NCBI RefSeq assembly: GCF_021044885.1
Contig: NZ_JAJNOD010000006.1
Span: forward strand, 124,001 to 188,000
DNA length: 64,000 nucleotides
Reading direction: 5' to 3'
From: Microbacterium nymphoidis
GTDB taxonomy: Bacteria; Actinomycetota; Actinomycetes; Actinomycetales; Microbacteriaceae
The position numbers and the translations under genes are program-made. Below, piece by piece: positions 17,818 through 27,321 of this stretch; the stretch's first letter is position 1; each line of letters opens with the position of its first letter. The notes below the pieces were generated by a model. That model was not told the origin of the DNA. It did no database searches and saw nothing but the letters and a program-made list of their open reading frames with translations.

Positions 17818-18570
17818 TCAGCGCGCGGTGACCAGTCCCACGACGAGAGAGACGGTCATCGCCACCACCAGCGCGTTGAAGACGAAGGCGAAGACGCCGT
17901 GCGTACGGACGGCCACGAGACCCGCGCGCGTGCGGGCGGTCCCGCCGGCAGCCGCGCCGAGGGCGGACATCAGCATGGCCATCGACACGAAGTCGCTGAA
18001 CTGACTGGTCTCGTCGATGTCGAACTCGATGCGTTCGCCGCCGGCATCCAGACGCAGATAGCGCAGCGCGAACGAGTAGACCATCGCGCCCCAGGATGCC
18101 GCGACGGCCGCCACCACGAGCAGGATCCGCCACTCCTCGCCCGGGCCCACACCGAGCACCGCCGTGCCGAGAGCGACGACGAGGGCGATGAGTGACGCGC
18201 TCACCGTACCGGTGCCGTCCGCTCCCGCACCGAGGACCACCGCCGTTGCACCCGGACGGCGGTGGTGCTGGATGTCGGCGATGCGCCGCAGTTCCTCACG
18301 CGGCGTCCGCGAGAACAGCAGATGCGTCCACGCCAGGTAGATGATCGAGTAGACGATCCAGAAGACGCATCCCGTGGTGAGGACGGCGGCGATGACCTCT
18401 TCGCGCCCGCTCGCCAGGGTGAGCGGCCAGAGCCTTCCCGATCCCTGCGACAGCTGCAGGATGCCCACGCCGATCAGCACCAGCACCGCGCCGATCGCGG
18501 ATGCCGTGCCGGCGCGGTGATCGTCGTCGAAGGCTCGAGGGTACTGACGATGCGAGCGCCGGGATGCCAT
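17818..18570 (-). CDS. DUF1345-like integral membrane protein
   Basis: 250 residues, with about six hydrophobic segments and an FALRYLRLDAGG / SQFSDFVSMAMLMSA region resembling DUF1345 proteins, whose function is unknown. It lies between metY and metX on the same strand but behind a metY terminator. It probably has its own leaderless promoter: TAGGGT at 18577-18582, then 6 nt, then ATG. Any link to methionine metabolism is positional only. Confidence 0.7.
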   Translation of the reverse strand: MASRRSHRQYPRAFDDDHRAGTASAIGAVLVLIGVGILQLSQGSGRLWPLTLASGREEVIAAVLTTGCVFWIVYSIIYLAWTHLLFSRTPREELRRIADIQHHRRPGATAVVLGAGADGTGTVSASLIALVVALGTAVLGVGPGEEWRILLVVAAVAASWGAMVYSFALRYLRLDAGGERIEFDIDETSQFSDFVSMAMLMSALGAAAGGTARTRAGLVAVRTHGVFAFVFNALVVAMTVSLVVGLVTAR

Positions 18571-18576
18571 GCCGCC

Positions 18577-18582
18577 ACCCTA
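18577..18582 (-). promoter_or_regulatory. Putative -10 of the DUF1345-like gene
   Basis: TAGGGT on the minus strand, 6 nt before the ATG at 18570, with no ribosome site. It sits just downstream of the metY terminator, so the gene would be transcribed independently. Confidence 0.5.
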
Positions 18583-18599
18583 TCGAGGAGCCGTGCCAC

Positions 18600-18643
18600 G
18601 ACATGACGGAGGCGCCCCGCGAGCGAGGCGCCTCCGTCATGTC
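18600..18643 (-). terminator. Terminator hairpin after metY
   Basis: Perfect 17-bp arms (18600-18616 and 18627-18643) around a 10-nt loop, starting 10 nt after the metY stop. GC-rich arms contain GGAGGCGCC. No strong T-run follows, but stem length and position support termination. Confidence 0.75.
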
Positions 18644-18652
18644 ACCGGGCGG

Positions 18653-19969
18653 TCAGACGCGAGCGGACTCCGCCTGTGCACGAGCCGCGGCCAGGCCGAC
18701 CTCGAGGTCCGCCTTGAGGTCCTCGATGTTCTCCAGACCCACCGACAGACGGATGAGGCCCGGGGTCACGCCGCTGGTGAGCTGCTGCTCCGGCGTCAGC
18801 TGCGAGTGGGTGGTCGAGGCCGGGTGGATCACCAGCGAGCGCACATCGCCGATGTTGGCGAGGTGGCTGAACAGGCTGAGGTTGTTCACGAACGCACGGC
18901 CGGCGTCGACGCCGCCCTTCAGCTCGAACGAGAACACCGCGCCGGCGCCCTTCGGTGCGTAGGTGTTGGCGTTGGCGTACCACGGCGACGACGGGAGCCC
19001 GGCGTAGTTGACCGAGGCGATGTCGGGGTGGTTCTCCAGCCACTCGGCCAGGTCCTGGGCGTTCTGCACGTGGCGCTCGATGCGCAGCGAGAGCGTCTCG
19101 ATGCCCTGGATCAGCTGCCAGGCCGACGCCGGGGCGATCGCGGAGCCGAGGTCGCGGAGCAGCTGCACGCGCGCCTTGATGATGTAGGCGAGAGCGTCGC
19201 CCACCGCGGTGGTGTAGCTGGCACCGTGGTACGAGGGGTCCGGCTCCGTGAGGCCCGGGAACTTCTCGACGTTCTGCGACCACGCGAACTTGCCGCCGTC
19301 GACGATGGCCCCGCCGAGGACGGTACCGTGACCGCCCAGGAACTTGGTGGCCGAGTGGATGACGATGTCGGCGCCGTGCTCGAAGGGGCGGATGAGGTAG
19401 GGCGTGGCGATGGTGTTGTCGACGATCAGCGGGATGCCCGACTCGTGTGCGACGTCGGCGACGCGGCGGATGTCGAGCACGTTGACCTTCGGGTTGCCGA
19501 TGGTCTCCGCGAAGAAGAGCTTGGTGTTGGGGCGGACCGCGCGGCGCCATTCCTCGGCGTCGTCCTGGTCCTCGACGAACGTGACGTCGATGCCGAGCTT
19601 GCCCAGCGTGTACTTGAAGAGGTTGTAGGTTCCGCCGTAGATCGCGGAGGAGGAGACGATGTGGTCCCCCGCCTGAGCGATGTTGAGAACGGCGAAGGTG
19701 GACGCGGCCTGACCCGATGCCAGCAGCAGTGCACCCGTACCGCCTTCGAGCGCGGCGATCCGCTGCTCCGCGACGTCCTGCGTGGGGTTCTGGATGCGCG
19801 TGTAGATGTTGCCGAACTCGGCCAGCGCGAACAGGTTCGCCGCGTGGTCGGTGTCCTTGAACACGTACGCGGTGGTCTGGTAGATCGGCGTGGCGCGTGC
19901 ACCGGTGACGGGGTCCGGCTGAGCGCCGGAGTGGATCTGCTTGGTCTCGAAACGCCAGTTGTCGGACAT
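18653..19969 (-). CDS. metY: O-acetylhomoserine sulfhydrylase (bifunctional OAH/OAS aminocarboxypropyltransferase)
   Basis: PLP enzyme making homocysteine from O-acetylhomoserine and sulfide. 438 residues, the usual family length. The N-terminus ETKQIHSGAQPDPVTGARA and the PLP-lysine motif IHSATKFLGGHGT (Lys209) are diagnostic. A clear AAGGAG ribosome site precedes the ATG. It is divergent from an SDR gene; the shared 185-bp intergenic region contains a GTTACGTAAC palindrome and a copy of a ~66-bp inverted repeat. No SAM riboswitch was recognised in the leader. Confidence 0.96.
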   Translation of the reverse strand: MSDNWRFETKQIHSGAQPDPVTGARATPIYQTTAYVFKDTDHAANLFALAEFGNIYTRIQNPTQDVAEQRIAALEGGTGALLLASGQAASTFAVLNIAQAGDHIVSSSAIYGGTYNLFKYTLGKLGIDVTFVEDQDDAEEWRRAVRPNTKLFFAETIGNPKVNVLDIRRVADVAHESGIPLIVDNTIATPYLIRPFEHGADIVIHSATKFLGGHGTVLGGAIVDGGKFAWSQNVEKFPGLTEPDPSYHGASYTTAVGDALAYIIKARVQLLRDLGSAIAPASAWQLIQGIETLSLRIERHVQNAQDLAEWLENHPDIASVNYAGLPSSPWYANANTYAPKGAGAVFSFELKGGVDAGRAFVNNLSLFSHLANIGDVRSLVIHPASTTHSQLTPEQQLTSGVTPGLIRLSVGLENIEDLKADLEVGLAAARAQAESARV

Positions 19970-20047
19970 GAGTGCTCCTTCGGGTCGGCGGCCCGATTCG
20001 ACCGCGTCCCCCGAGAGTAGGAAGCCGCCACCTCCTACACCAATGTG

Positions 20048-20074
20048 CCGGAAATGTTACGTAACCTCTTCCGG
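20048..20074. promoter_or_regulatory. Nested palindrome, candidate operator upstream of metY
   Basis: The perfect palindrome GTTACGTAAC (20056-20065) is framed by CCGGAA and TTCCGG (20048-20053 and 20069-20074), giving an approximate 27-bp dyad. It is about 85 bp upstream of metY and divergent from the SDR gene. It does not match the known McbR site. A regulator binding site is plausible. Confidence 0.4.
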
Positions 20075-20138
20075 TTCATTGCGCGGGAATTGCTCCCATA
20101 TCGGTCCCTGTGGCGCGAATTGCGCACGATGAAACGGG
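20073..20138. repeat. ~66-bp imperfect inverted repeat, copy A
   Basis: Left end GGTTCATTGCGCG and right end GCGCACGATGAAACGG are inverted versions of one ~25-bp unit (consensus about GTTTCATTGCGCGCAAT). The same arrangement occurs at 30217-30283. Copy A abuts the SDR gene promoter. It may be a REP/MITE-like element or a paired operator. Confidence 0.6.
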
Positions 20139-20154
20139 AGGTAGCGTGGATTCC

Positions 20155-20940
20155 ATGACGACACGCACCGCAGTGGTGACAGGGGCGAGCTCCGGCATCG
20201 GCCGGGCGACGGCGATCGCGCTGGCGAAGACGGGGTGGGACGTGGTGGGCGTGGCCCGCCGCGCGGAACGCCTGCAGGAACTCGCCGACGCGCACGGCAT
20301 CGCGGTGTTCGCCGCGGACCTCACCGACCCCACCGACGTGGCGGCGCTGGCGGACTGGCTGCAGAAGCGCGGCGCCGTGCACTCTGTCGTGCAGGTCGCC
20401 GGAGGCGCCGCCGGCACCGAGCGCGTGGAGGACGGCCGGCCGGAGGACTGGGAGTGGATGTTCCAGGCGAACGTGCTGGCGACGCAGCGACTCGTGTCCG
20501 CCCTGCTCCCGCAGCTGCGGGCGGCGAGTGCGGCGGGCTCCCACGCCGACCTGGTGTTCGTCACCTCGACGGCAGCACAGACGGCCTACCCGGGTGGCGG
20601 CGGGTACAACGCCGCGAAGGCGGGGGAGTCGATGCTCGTGCAGGCGCTGCGCCTGGAGCTCAATGGCGAGCCGATCCGCGTGGTGGAGATCGCCCCCGGC
20701 CTGGTGCACACGGAGGAGTTCACGCTCAACCGTCTGCGCGGCGACGACGCGGCGGCACAAAAGGTGTACCAGGACGTCGAGGCTCCGCTGGTCGCGGAGG
20801 ACGTGGCCGACGTGATCGCCTACGCTCTCAACGCGCCGGCGCACGTGAACCTGGATCTGGTGACGATGCGCCCCGTGGCACAGGCCGCCGCGCATCTGCT
20901 GGCACGCGGCCCCCTTCGTCCCCGCGGGTATGAGTCCTGA
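20155..20940 (+). CDS. Short-chain dehydrogenase/reductase (SDR)
   Basis: A 261-residue NAD(P)-dependent oxidoreductase of classical SDR type. The cofactor motif TGASSGIG is near residues 9-16, the catalytic Ser is in [12 protein letters not shown], and YNAAKAG supplies the YxxxK pair. The ATG at 20155 is chosen because TAGCGT (20142-20147) lies 7 nt upstream as a likely -10. An in-frame GTG at 20146 with GGGAGG close by is the alternative. The stop overlaps ung (TGATG). The substrate is unknown. Confidence 0.88.
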   Translation: MTTRTAVVTGASSGIGRATAIALAKTGWDVVGVARRAERLQELADAHGIAVFAADLTDPTDVAALADWLQKRGAVHSVVQVAGGAAGTERVEDGRPEDWEWMFQANVLATQRLVSALLPQLRAASAAGSHADLVFVTSTAAQTAYPGGGGYNAAKAGESMLVQALRLELNGEPIRVVEIAPGLVHTEEFTLNRLRGDDAAAQKVYQDVEAPLVAEDVADVIAYALNAPAHVNLDLVTMRPVAQAAAHLLARGPLRPRGYES

Positions 20941-21635
20941 TGGCGAAGTCGCTGTCGGAGCTCGCCGATGCCGGGCTGATGGATGCCGGATGGGCCGAGG
21001 CGCTGCAGCCCGTCGCTGGCGACATCGCCGCACTGGGTGAGCGTCTGCGCGGCGTGGTGGCCGAGGGCGGTCACTATCTGCCGGCCGGCGATGCGGTGCT
21101 CCGGGCCTTCCGCGCGCCTCTCGATGACGTCCGTGTCCTGATCGTGGGGCAGGACCCCTATCCCACCCCTGGCCACCCGATCGGGCTCTCGTTCGCCGTG
21201 GACCGCCACGTGCGGCCGCTGCCGCGCAGCCTCGGCAACATCTACCGCGAGCTGAACGACGATCTCGGGATCGCGCCGGCGCCGCACGGGGACCTCACGG
21301 CGTGGACCGAGCAGGGCGTGATGCTGCTGAACCGGGTGCTCACCGTGGCACCGGGTGCCCCCGCCTCCCACCGCGGCTGGGGATGGGAGAAGGTCACCGA
21401 TCACGCCATCCGCACGCTCGTCGCCCGCGACCGTCCGCTGGTCGCGATTCTGTGGGGCCGGGATGCTCAGTCCCTCGTCCCGATGCTCGGCAGCACGCCG
21501 ACCGTGCAGTCCGCGCATCCCTCGCCGCTCTCAGCCAGCCGGGGCTTCTTCGGGTCGCGTCCGTTCTCGCGGGTGAACGAGCTGCTGCGACAGCAGGGCG
21601 CTGCCGATGTGGACTGGAGGATCCCGCATGAATGA
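20940..21635 (+). CDS. ung: Uracil-DNA glycosylase, family 1
   Basis: Removes uracil from DNA in base-excision repair. 231 residues with the catalytic water-activating motif [13 protein letters not shown] (Asp72) and the DNA-intercalation motif [17 protein letters not shown] (His193), both family 1 hallmarks. The gene overlaps the SDR stop by one base and the next acetyltransferase gene by 8 nt, forming a three-gene operon. Confidence 0.97.
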   Translation: MAKSLSELADAGLMDAGWAEALQPVAGDIAALGERLRGVVAEGGHYLPAGDAVLRAFRAPLDDVRVLIVGQDPYPTPGHPIGLSFAVDRHVRPLPRSLGNIYRELNDDLGIAPAPHGDLTAWTEQGVMLLNRVLTVAPGAPASHRGWGWEKVTDHAIRTLVARDRPLVAILWGRDAQSLVPMLGSTPTVQSAHPSPLSASRGFFGSRPFSRVNELLRQQGAADVDWRIPHE

Positions 21636-22215
21636 CGAGGCCCCGATCCGGCTCGGGGAGGAGCGGCACCTGGAGACCGTGTACGGCATTCGTCCTGCCG
21701 AGCCCGCTGACCTCGCGGAGGTCGCCGAGATCTACGCGCACTTCGTCCGCCGGTCGGTGGCCACCTTCGACGAATCGGCTCGATCGCTGGAGGAGTGGCA
21801 CGAGAAGTTCGACGCGCTCGCCGCCGTGGACCTGCCGTTCCTCGTCGCCCATTCGCCGCGCGACGGCGTGCTCGGATACGCGCTGCTGCAGCCGTGGTCG
21901 GCGAAATCCGCGTACCGGTTCACCACGGAGAACTCGATCTACCTCGCCCCCGGTACCGAGGGGCAGGGAATCGGCCGGGCGTTGCTCACCGCGCTGCTGA
22001 CGGCGGGATCACAAGCCGGTGTGCGCCAGGTCGTCGCGGTGATCGTCGAGGGCGGAGACGCCTCGATCGCCCTGCACCGCAAGCTCGGCTTCACCGAAGT
22101 GGGGCATCTGGCGAAGGTCGGGCGCAAGTTCGACCGGTGGCTGGGGATCGTGCAACTACAGCTCGAACTGCCGCGGCCCGAGCAGCCCCTGCCACCGGAT
22201 CACTACCGCTACTGA
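21628..22215 (+). CDS. GNAT N-acetyltransferase (MnaT/Pat-like)
   Basis: 195 residues. The acetyl-CoA loop reads [12 protein letters not shown], and the order of conserved blocks ([22 protein letters not shown], in two motifs, then [34 protein letters not shown]) matches phosphinothricin/methionine-sulfoximine acetyltransferase-like proteins. GGAGG sits 7 nt before the ATG, inside ung. The natural substrate may be a toxic amino-acid analogue or a metabolite; it cannot be fixed from the sequence. Confidence 0.85.
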   Translation: MNDEAPIRLGEERHLETVYGIRPAEPADLAEVAEIYAHFVRRSVATFDESARSLEEWHEKFDALAAVDLPFLVAHSPRDGVLGYALLQPWSAKSAYRFTTENSIYLAPGTEGQGIGRALLTALLTAGSQAGVRQVVAVIVEGGDASIALHRKLGFTEVGHLAKVGRKFDRWLGIVQLQLELPRPEQPLPPDHYRY

Positions 22216-22228
22216 CGTCCGGCCGGTC

Positions 22229-23020
22229 TCAGTCCCGCTCCGGCGAGATGGTCGGGATCGCCGCGAGCAGCCGGCGGGTGTACTCCTGGGCCGGGTGGTG
22301 CAGGACGTCCGCGGTCGCGCCGCGTTCGACGATTCGCCCCTCGCTCATCACGGCGACCGAGTCGCACAGGGACTGCACCACCCCGATGTCATGGGACACC
22401 AGCACGAGGGTGAGTCCGTCGCGCTCGCGGAGTTCGGCGAGCTGCTCCAGGATCTGTGCGCGCACCGTGACATCCAGTGCGGAGAGCGGCTCATCGCCGA
22501 TGAGGATCGACGGGCGATGCACCAGCGCGCGGGCCAGGGCGATGCGCTGACGCTGTCCGCCGGAGAACTCGTGCGGATAGCGCTCGGCCATCGCCGCGTC
22601 GAGTCCGACGTCCTCCAGCACCTCGCGCACGCGCGCCCGGCGATCACCCGGGATGTCCAGTGCCCACAGCGGCTCCCCGATGATGCGTCCGACGCTCATC
22701 CGCGGATCCAGCGATGCGTACGGGTCCTGGAACACGAGTCCGGTGCGGCGGCGCAGCCAGTGCAGCGAAGCGGCGGAGCCGGTGAAGTCCACGTTCGTCC
22801 CGTCCACAGCGACGGTCCCGGTGGTGGGGGTGTCGAGGGCCAGCAGCAGCCGGATCAGCGTGGACTTCCCGGATCCGGATTCGCCGATGATCCCGATCGA
22901 TTCACCGTCGGCGATGTCGAGATCCGTCGGGTGCAGTGCCACGGTGCGACTCGGCGGCCCGAACACAGAGGTGCGGGGGCCGCGGTGCACGCGCGACAAC
23001 TGGCGCGCCGTCATGCTCAT
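22229..23020 (-). CDS. Peptide-type ABC transporter ATP-binding protein (DppF/OppF-like)
   Basis: 263 residues. Walker A is GESGSGKST, the signature is [15 protein letters not shown], and Walker B is [12 protein letters not shown] followed by the H-loop VLVSHDIGV. It is the last gene of the importer operon and overlaps the preceding ATPase gene by 4 nt (ATGA). The N-terminal [11 protein letters not shown] region is typical of the second ATPase of oligopeptide systems. Confidence 0.9.
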   Translation of the reverse strand: MSMTARQLSRVHRGPRTSVFGPPSRTVALHPTDLDIADGESIGIIGESGSGKSTLIRLLLALDTPTTGTVAVDGTNVDFTGSAASLHWLRRRTGLVFQDPYASLDPRMSVGRIIGEPLWALDIPGDRRARVREVLEDVGLDAAMAERYPHEFSGGQRQRIALARALVHRPSILIGDEPLSALDVTVRAQILEQLAELRERDGLTLVLVSHDIGVVQSLCDSVAVMSEGRIVERGATADVLHHPAQEYTRRLLAAIPTISPERD

Positions 23021-23805
23021 GAGCTCTCCTCACCGCGCCACAGCGTCGCGGTCGCGTCGCGCAGGAGACCCTGCGTCACGGTCGACTGGGGTGCCGTCAG
23101 AAGGTGGCCGATGGGGCCCGCCTCCACCACGCGGCCGTGCTCGAGCACCACCGCCGCCGAGGCGATCTCGCTCAGCACAGCCAGGTCGTGGGTGATGAAG
23201 ACCAGCGACATGCCGTCTTCGGCGACGAGGCGACGCAGCAGCGCGAGGATCTCGGCCTGGATCGTGACGTCGAGCGCCGTGGTCGGCTCATCGGCGATGA
23301 GCAGCTTGGGGCGGCACGCCAGTGCCATCGCGATCGCCACACGCTGGCGCTGTCCGCCGGAGAGCTGGTGCGGGTAGCGCTTGACGATCGATTCCGGATC
23401 GGGGAGCCGCACGCGTGCGGCCTCGGCGAGCACCCGATCGCGCAGCGCGGCACCGCGCAGGCCCTCGTGGATGCGGATGGAACGGCCGATCTGCGCGCCC
23501 ACCGTGCGGATCGGGTTGAGCGCGGTGCGGGGTTCCTGGAAGACGATGCCGATGTCGTCGCCGCGCAGCTGCGCGAGCTCGCCGTCGGGCAGGCCCACCA
23601 GCTCGCGTCCATTCCACCGGATCGATCCGGAGACCTCGGCACCCGGAGGCAGAAGCCCCAGCAGCGCCAGCGCCGTCATCGACTTGCCGGAGCCGGATTC
23701 CCCGATGAGACCGACGCGCGCGCCGTCTGCAACGGTGACGTCGATCCCGTCCACGACACGCTTGCCGTCGATGTCGACGACCAGGCCGCTGACCTCCAGG
23801 CTCAT
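23017..23805 (-). CDS. Peptide-type ABC transporter ATP-binding protein (DppD/OppD-like)
   Basis: 262 residues from the ATG at 23805. Walker A is GESGSGKSM, the Q-loop is [11 protein letters not shown], the signature is [15 protein letters not shown], and Walker B is [12 protein letters not shown], typical of OppD/DppD. The family's C-terminal zinc/Fe-S extension is absent. It overlaps the permease gene upstream and the second ATPase gene downstream by ATGA junctions, indicating tight coupling. The frame extends further upstream but only through the permease gene. Confidence 0.9.
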   Translation of the reverse strand: MSLEVSGLVVDIDGKRVVDGIDVTVADGARVGLIGESGSGKSMTALALLGLLPPGAEVSGSIRWNGRELVGLPDGELAQLRGDDIGIVFQEPRTALNPIRTVGAQIGRSIRIHEGLRGAALRDRVLAEAARVRLPDPESIVKRYPHQLSGGQRQRVAIAMALACRPKLLIADEPTTALDVTIQAEILALLRRLVAEDGMSLVFITHDLAVLSEIASAAVVLEHGRVVEAGPIGHLLTAPQSTVTQGLLRDATATLWRGEESS

Positions 23806-24698
23806 GCGATCACCGTGCTTCCGGGTTGTGCGGGGGCCTTGCGCGCGTCGCGCGGGACGCGCCGTCTGCGAGACAGCGTGGGATCGGTGGCCTCGCGAAG
23901 CGCATCGCCGAGCAGGTTCAGCGCCAGAACCGAGATGCTGATCATGAGTCCCGGCCAGACCACCGCGAGCGGGTGCACCAGGATGTACTGCTGCGTCTCG
24001 CTGAGGAGCAGGCCCCAGGAGGGCTCGCCGACCGAGGCGCCGAGCCCGAGATAGCTGAGGCCCGCCTCGGCGAGCAGCGCGACCCCCATCGACCAGGACA
24101 GCTGGACGATGAACACCGGCGCCACGTTCGGCAGCAGATGGCGCACCACGACCTGTCCTGGTGTCAGACCGGACGCGCGGGCGGCGAGCACGAAATCGCT
24201 CGCCAGCACGCGACGCAGCTCCGGTCGGGTCACGCGGGCGATGTTCACGCCGAACCCGATGCCGACGGCGATCACCACCACCCACAGCGAACCGCCCCAG
24301 ACCGAGGAGATCATCATCGCGATGATCAGGACGGGAAAGGCGATGAGGATGTCGATGAAGGTCGCCACGCCCTCGCGCACCAGGCGAGGGGTGAGGGAGC
24401 CGAGGCACGCCAGCACCACACCGACCACCGTGGCGATGATCGCGGAGCCGACAGCGACGAACACGGCCGTGCGAGCGCCGGTCATCAGCTGCGTGGACAT
24501 GTCGCGACCGGTCCCGTCGGTTCCGAGCAGATGGGGCCAGCCGGGACCGGCCCACCGTGCGGACACGTCGACGTCCTTCGGATCGAACGGCGTCCACACC
24601 AGCGAGACGGCCGCGAGGAGGGCGACGAGTGCCACCACGATCAGTCCGAAGCGGCCGGTGCCGATGCTCCAGAGCCGGGTGAGGGTGTTGGCGCGCAT
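23802..24698 (-). CDS. ABC transporter permease (DppC/OppC-like)
   Basis: 298 residues with about six membrane segments. The N-terminal region contains the OppC-type periplasmic loop with HLLGTDGTGRDMSTQLMTGAR, split by the first helix, and the EAA-like cytoplasmic loop is ELRRVLASDFVLAARASGLTPGQVV, cited here as two consecutive motifs. It couples the membrane channel to the ATPases. It overlaps both neighbours by 4 and 1 nt. Confidence 0.9.
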   Translation of the reverse strand: MRANTLTRLWSIGTGRFGLIVVALVALLAAVSLVWTPFDPKDVDVSARWAGPGWPHLLGTDGTGRDMSTQLMTGARTAVFVAVGSAIIATVVGVVLACLGSLTPRLVREGVATFIDILIAFPVLIIAMMISSVWGGSLWVVVIAVGIGFGVNIARVTRPELRRVLASDFVLAARASGLTPGQVVVRHLLPNVAPVFIVQLSWSMGVALLAEAGLSYLGLGASVGEPSWGLLLSETQQYILVHPLAVVWPGLMISISVLALNLLGDALREATDPTLSRRRRVPRDARKAPAQPGSTVIA

Positions 24699-25648
24699 CA
24701 GGACGCCTCCCGCAGTCGCGGGTCGATGAGGCGATGCACGATGTCCATGACCACTCCGATCACCAGGACCACCACCGTGAGAGTGAGCATCTCACCCTGC
24801 ACCATCGGGAGGTCACGGTTGCCCACGTCGGTCACCAGCATGCGTCCGATGCCGGGGAGATTGAAGAGCTTCTCCACCACGACCGCCCCGACCACGATGC
24901 CGGCGAACTGCAGGCCCAGGATGGAGATGATCGAGATGGCCACGTTCGGAAGCCCGTCGCGCAGCAGAGCGCGCGTGCGGGTGAGGCCCTGGGCTGCCGC
25001 TGTGCGGACGTAGTCCTCCGTCATCGCCTGCAGCGTGGCACTGCGGACGAAGCGCAACAGGACTGCGCCCTCCACCACGCCGATGGTCAACGCGGGCAGC
25101 ACGAGTGATGCGAAGGCCTGCGGTGCGTGATTCCATCCGCCGCGGGGGAAGCCCTGTGCTGGGAGCCACTGCAGCCAGAGGGCGAAGACGATCACCAGCA
25201 GCATGCCCGCCCAGATCACCGGAACGGAGGCGAGCGCCTGCGCGATGAAGCTGATCGCGCTGCCGGAGCGCTTCCCTCGGCCGAGAGCGGAGAGCACACC
25301 GAACGGCACCCCGACCAGCAGCGCCACCAGCATCGACATCAGCGCGAGCGGCACGGTGACCTGCGCCTTCTCCGCCAGCTGCTCGGTGACGGACGATCCG
25401 GTCAGGAGAGAGGTGCCGAGATCGCCGCGGAAAACACCACCGATCCAATCGACGTACTGCGTCCAGAGAGGTTCGTTGAGACCGAGCTGCTCCCGCAGCT
25501 GGGCGACCTGCGCAGGCGTGCCCTTGGAGCCGGCGATGAGTTGTGCGACATCGCCGGGGAAGACGCGCAGCGCGAGGAAGATGAGGATGCTCGCCACGAG
25601 TGGCCCTGCAATCAGCAGGGCCACTCGGGTGAGCAGGAAGCGTGTCAT
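24698..25648 (-). CDS. ABC transporter permease (DppB/OppB-like)
   Basis: 316 residues. The N-terminal FLLTRVALLIAGPLVASILIF helix and the following loop (AQLREQLGLNEPLWTQYVDWIGGVF, two motifs, then GDLGTSLLTGSSV) are standard for OppB-type permeases. The EAA-like loop is VRTAAAQGLTRTRALLRDGL. It sits between the binding protein and the second permease in one operon. Confidence 0.92.
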   Translation of the reverse strand: MTRFLLTRVALLIAGPLVASILIFLALRVFPGDVAQLIAGSKGTPAQVAQLREQLGLNEPLWTQYVDWIGGVFRGDLGTSLLTGSSVTEQLAEKAQVTVPLALMSMLVALLVGVPFGVLSALGRGKRSGSAISFIAQALASVPVIWAGMLLVIVFALWLQWLPAQGFPRGGWNHAPQAFASLVLPALTIGVVEGAVLLRFVRSATLQAMTEDYVRTAAAQGLTRTRALLRDGLPNVAISIISILGLQFAGIVVGAVVVEKLFNLPGIGRMLVTDVGNRDLPMVQGEMLTLTVVVLVIGVVMDIVHRLIDPRLREAS

Positions 25649-25669
25649 CGATGCGTCAGTCGAAGACGG

Positions 25670-27175
25670 TCACTCCGTGACGGTGATCTGCGACAGATCG
25701 ATGCGCGAGTTGATCGAGTCGGTGGGGAAGCCCTGCACGATCGGGGAGACCGCGGTGAGCGTCTCGCCCACGTACAGCCAGTCCGCCGCGTTGTCCTGCG
25801 ACACGATCTTCGCGGCCTCGGCGAGGAGCTTCGCGGACTCGTCGGCGTCCACGGTGCGCAGCGACTTCTCGTACAGGTCGCTCACCTGGGCGTTGGTGTA
25901 GCCGAAGTAGTACTCCGGGTTCGCCCACGTGCTGCCGAAGTCTCGCGGCTCCACGTGGAGCACGAAGCTGAGCTGGTAGTCGTGGTTCTGGTAGACGTCG
26001 GTCAGCCACGTGGGGAACTCGACCGAGTTGACCGTGAGCTTGACACCGATCTTGTTGAACGCGGACACCAGGTAGGTGGCGACGGTGGTGCCGTAGAAGC
26101 TGGGGATGGTCAGGGTGAGGCCGAGGTTGCTCTTGCCGGCTTCGGCCAGAAGGGCCTTCGCCTTCTCCGGGTCGTAGGAGACGAGAGAAGACAGGTCCTC
26201 GTAGCCCGGGTCGAGCTCGGGGATCGGCCCGTACAGCGGCTGTCCGGCCCCGACGGCCTCGACGAGCGCCTTGTGGTCGATCGCGAGACGCAGCGCCTCG
26301 CGCACCTTCGGGTCGTCCAGCGGGGCCGCAGCGTTGTTGAACGCCAGCACGGCCTTATCCGTGGTCTTGCCGCGGGTGATGGTGAAGTCGGTGCCCTCGA
26401 AGCGCGAGGCCAGGTTGGGGTCGACGGCCGTGAGCACGTCCACACTGTCATCCAGCGCGGCGTTCACACCGGAGCTGAAGTCGGGGATGTAGCTGAACAC
26501 CACTTCCTTCACGCCCGCCTTCTCGCCCCAGTAGGCGTCGTTGCGTGCGAAGGTGATGCTGTCGCCCTGCTTCCAGTCCGCCAGGGTGAAGGGGCCGGTG
26601 CCGTTGGCGGCCGTCTTGAGGTCCGTGGTGTCGTCCTTCGCGAAGACGAGCCCGGCCGGGGTGGTCAGGGCGAACAGGAAGTTCTGGTTCGGCTGCGTGA
26701 GGGTGATCACGACGGTGCTCTCATCGGGAGCGGTGATCGAGGCGACATCAGCGAAGTCGCTGTGCCCGACCACGGTCTCGTCATCCTTCACCTGCGTGTA
26801 CGCGGCCACGACATCGGCGGATGTCAGCGGCTGGCCGCCGCTGAAGGTGACGCCCTCGTGCAGGGTGAACGTGTAGGTGAGGCCGTCCGCCGAGATCTCG
26901 TGCTTGCTGGCGAGTGCGTCGACGATCTCGTTGTCCTGCGTGCGGGTGACCAGGCCCTGATAGATGTTGTCGACGAGGATCTGCTCGAGGGCTGCCCCCG
27001 AGGTGTGACGGATGTCAAGGTTGGTGGGCTCGAGCACGAGACCGACGCGCAGGGTCGCGTCCGCATCGGCGGCCGCGGAAGAGGTCGGGTCGGGTGCGGC
27101 GCTGCCGCCGGCGCACGCCCCGAGCGTGAGGGCGAGTGCGGCGATCGTCGCGATGACGGCGGTTCGGCGGAACAT
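25670..27175 (-). CDS. ABC transporter substrate-binding lipoprotein, family 5 (SBP_bac_5)
   Basis: A 501-residue extracellular solute-binding protein anchored by lipid. The signal peptide ends in a lipobox TLGAC with Cys21 as the lipidated residue. The mature domain contains the family 5 features DGLTYTFTLHEGVTFSGG (about 98-115) and LRLAIDHKALVEAVG. An AAAGGA ribosome site precedes the ATG. As first gene of a five-gene operon it defines a peptide/nickel/opine-type importer; the ligand cannot be told from sequence. An alpha/beta hydrolase gene lies immediately upstream on the same strand. Confidence 0.93.
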   Translation of the reverse strand: MFRRTAVIATIAALALTLGACAGGSAAPDPTSSAAADADATLRVGLVLEPTNLDIRHTSGAALEQILVDNIYQGLVTRTQDNEIVDALASKHEISADGLTYTFTLHEGVTFSGGQPLTSADVVAAYTQVKDDETVVGHSDFADVASITAPDESTVVITLTQPNQNFLFALTTPAGLVFAKDDTTDLKTAANGTGPFTLADWKQGDSITFARNDAYWGEKAGVKEVVFSYIPDFSSGVNAALDDSVDVLTAVDPNLASRFEGTDFTITRGKTTDKAVLAFNNAAAPLDDPKVREALRLAIDHKALVEAVGAGQPLYGPIPELDPGYEDLSSLVSYDPEKAKALLAEAGKSNLGLTLTIPSFYGTTVATYLVSAFNKIGVKLTVNSVEFPTWLTDVYQNHDYQLSFVLHVEPRDFGSTWANPEYYFGYTNAQVSDLYEKSLRTVDADESAKLLAEAAKIVSQDNAADWLYVGETLTAVSPIVQGFPTDSINSRIDLSQITVTE

Positions 27176-27289
27176 GTCGGTCCTTTCGGAACGGTGTCGG
27201 TTCAGACTTGCAGAATCTGGGTGAGCGCGGGGCGGTTCGGTGGAATCGCGTGGAATGGAGTGAGCTTAGAAACGCGAACGGCGGCGAAT

Positions 27290-27307
27290 GCAATCCGCTC
27301 GGAATGC
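27290..27307. promoter_or_regulatory. Imperfect dyad upstream of the ABC operon
   Basis: GCAATCCG and CGGAATGC flank a CT centre, with one mismatch. It lies about 115 bp before the binding-protein gene and 15 bp after the hydrolase stop. It could be an operator or part of a weak terminator. Confidence 0.25.
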
Positions 27308-27321
27308 GGCGTCACAGGGGG

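Noticed and set aside
17759..18133. N-terminal extension of metX by 125 codons
   Set aside because: It overlaps the DUF1345-like gene on the same strand in another frame and is Arg-rich; MetX homologues start near the GTG at 17758.
18569..20020. A 483-codon plus-strand frame opposite metY
   Set aside because: Antisense shadow of a conserved PLP enzyme; no ribosome site and no domain.
19970..20154. SAM riboswitch before metY
   Set aside because: I could not find the conserved core helices or K-turn of SAM-I/II/IV classes; only a palindrome and the repeat are seen.
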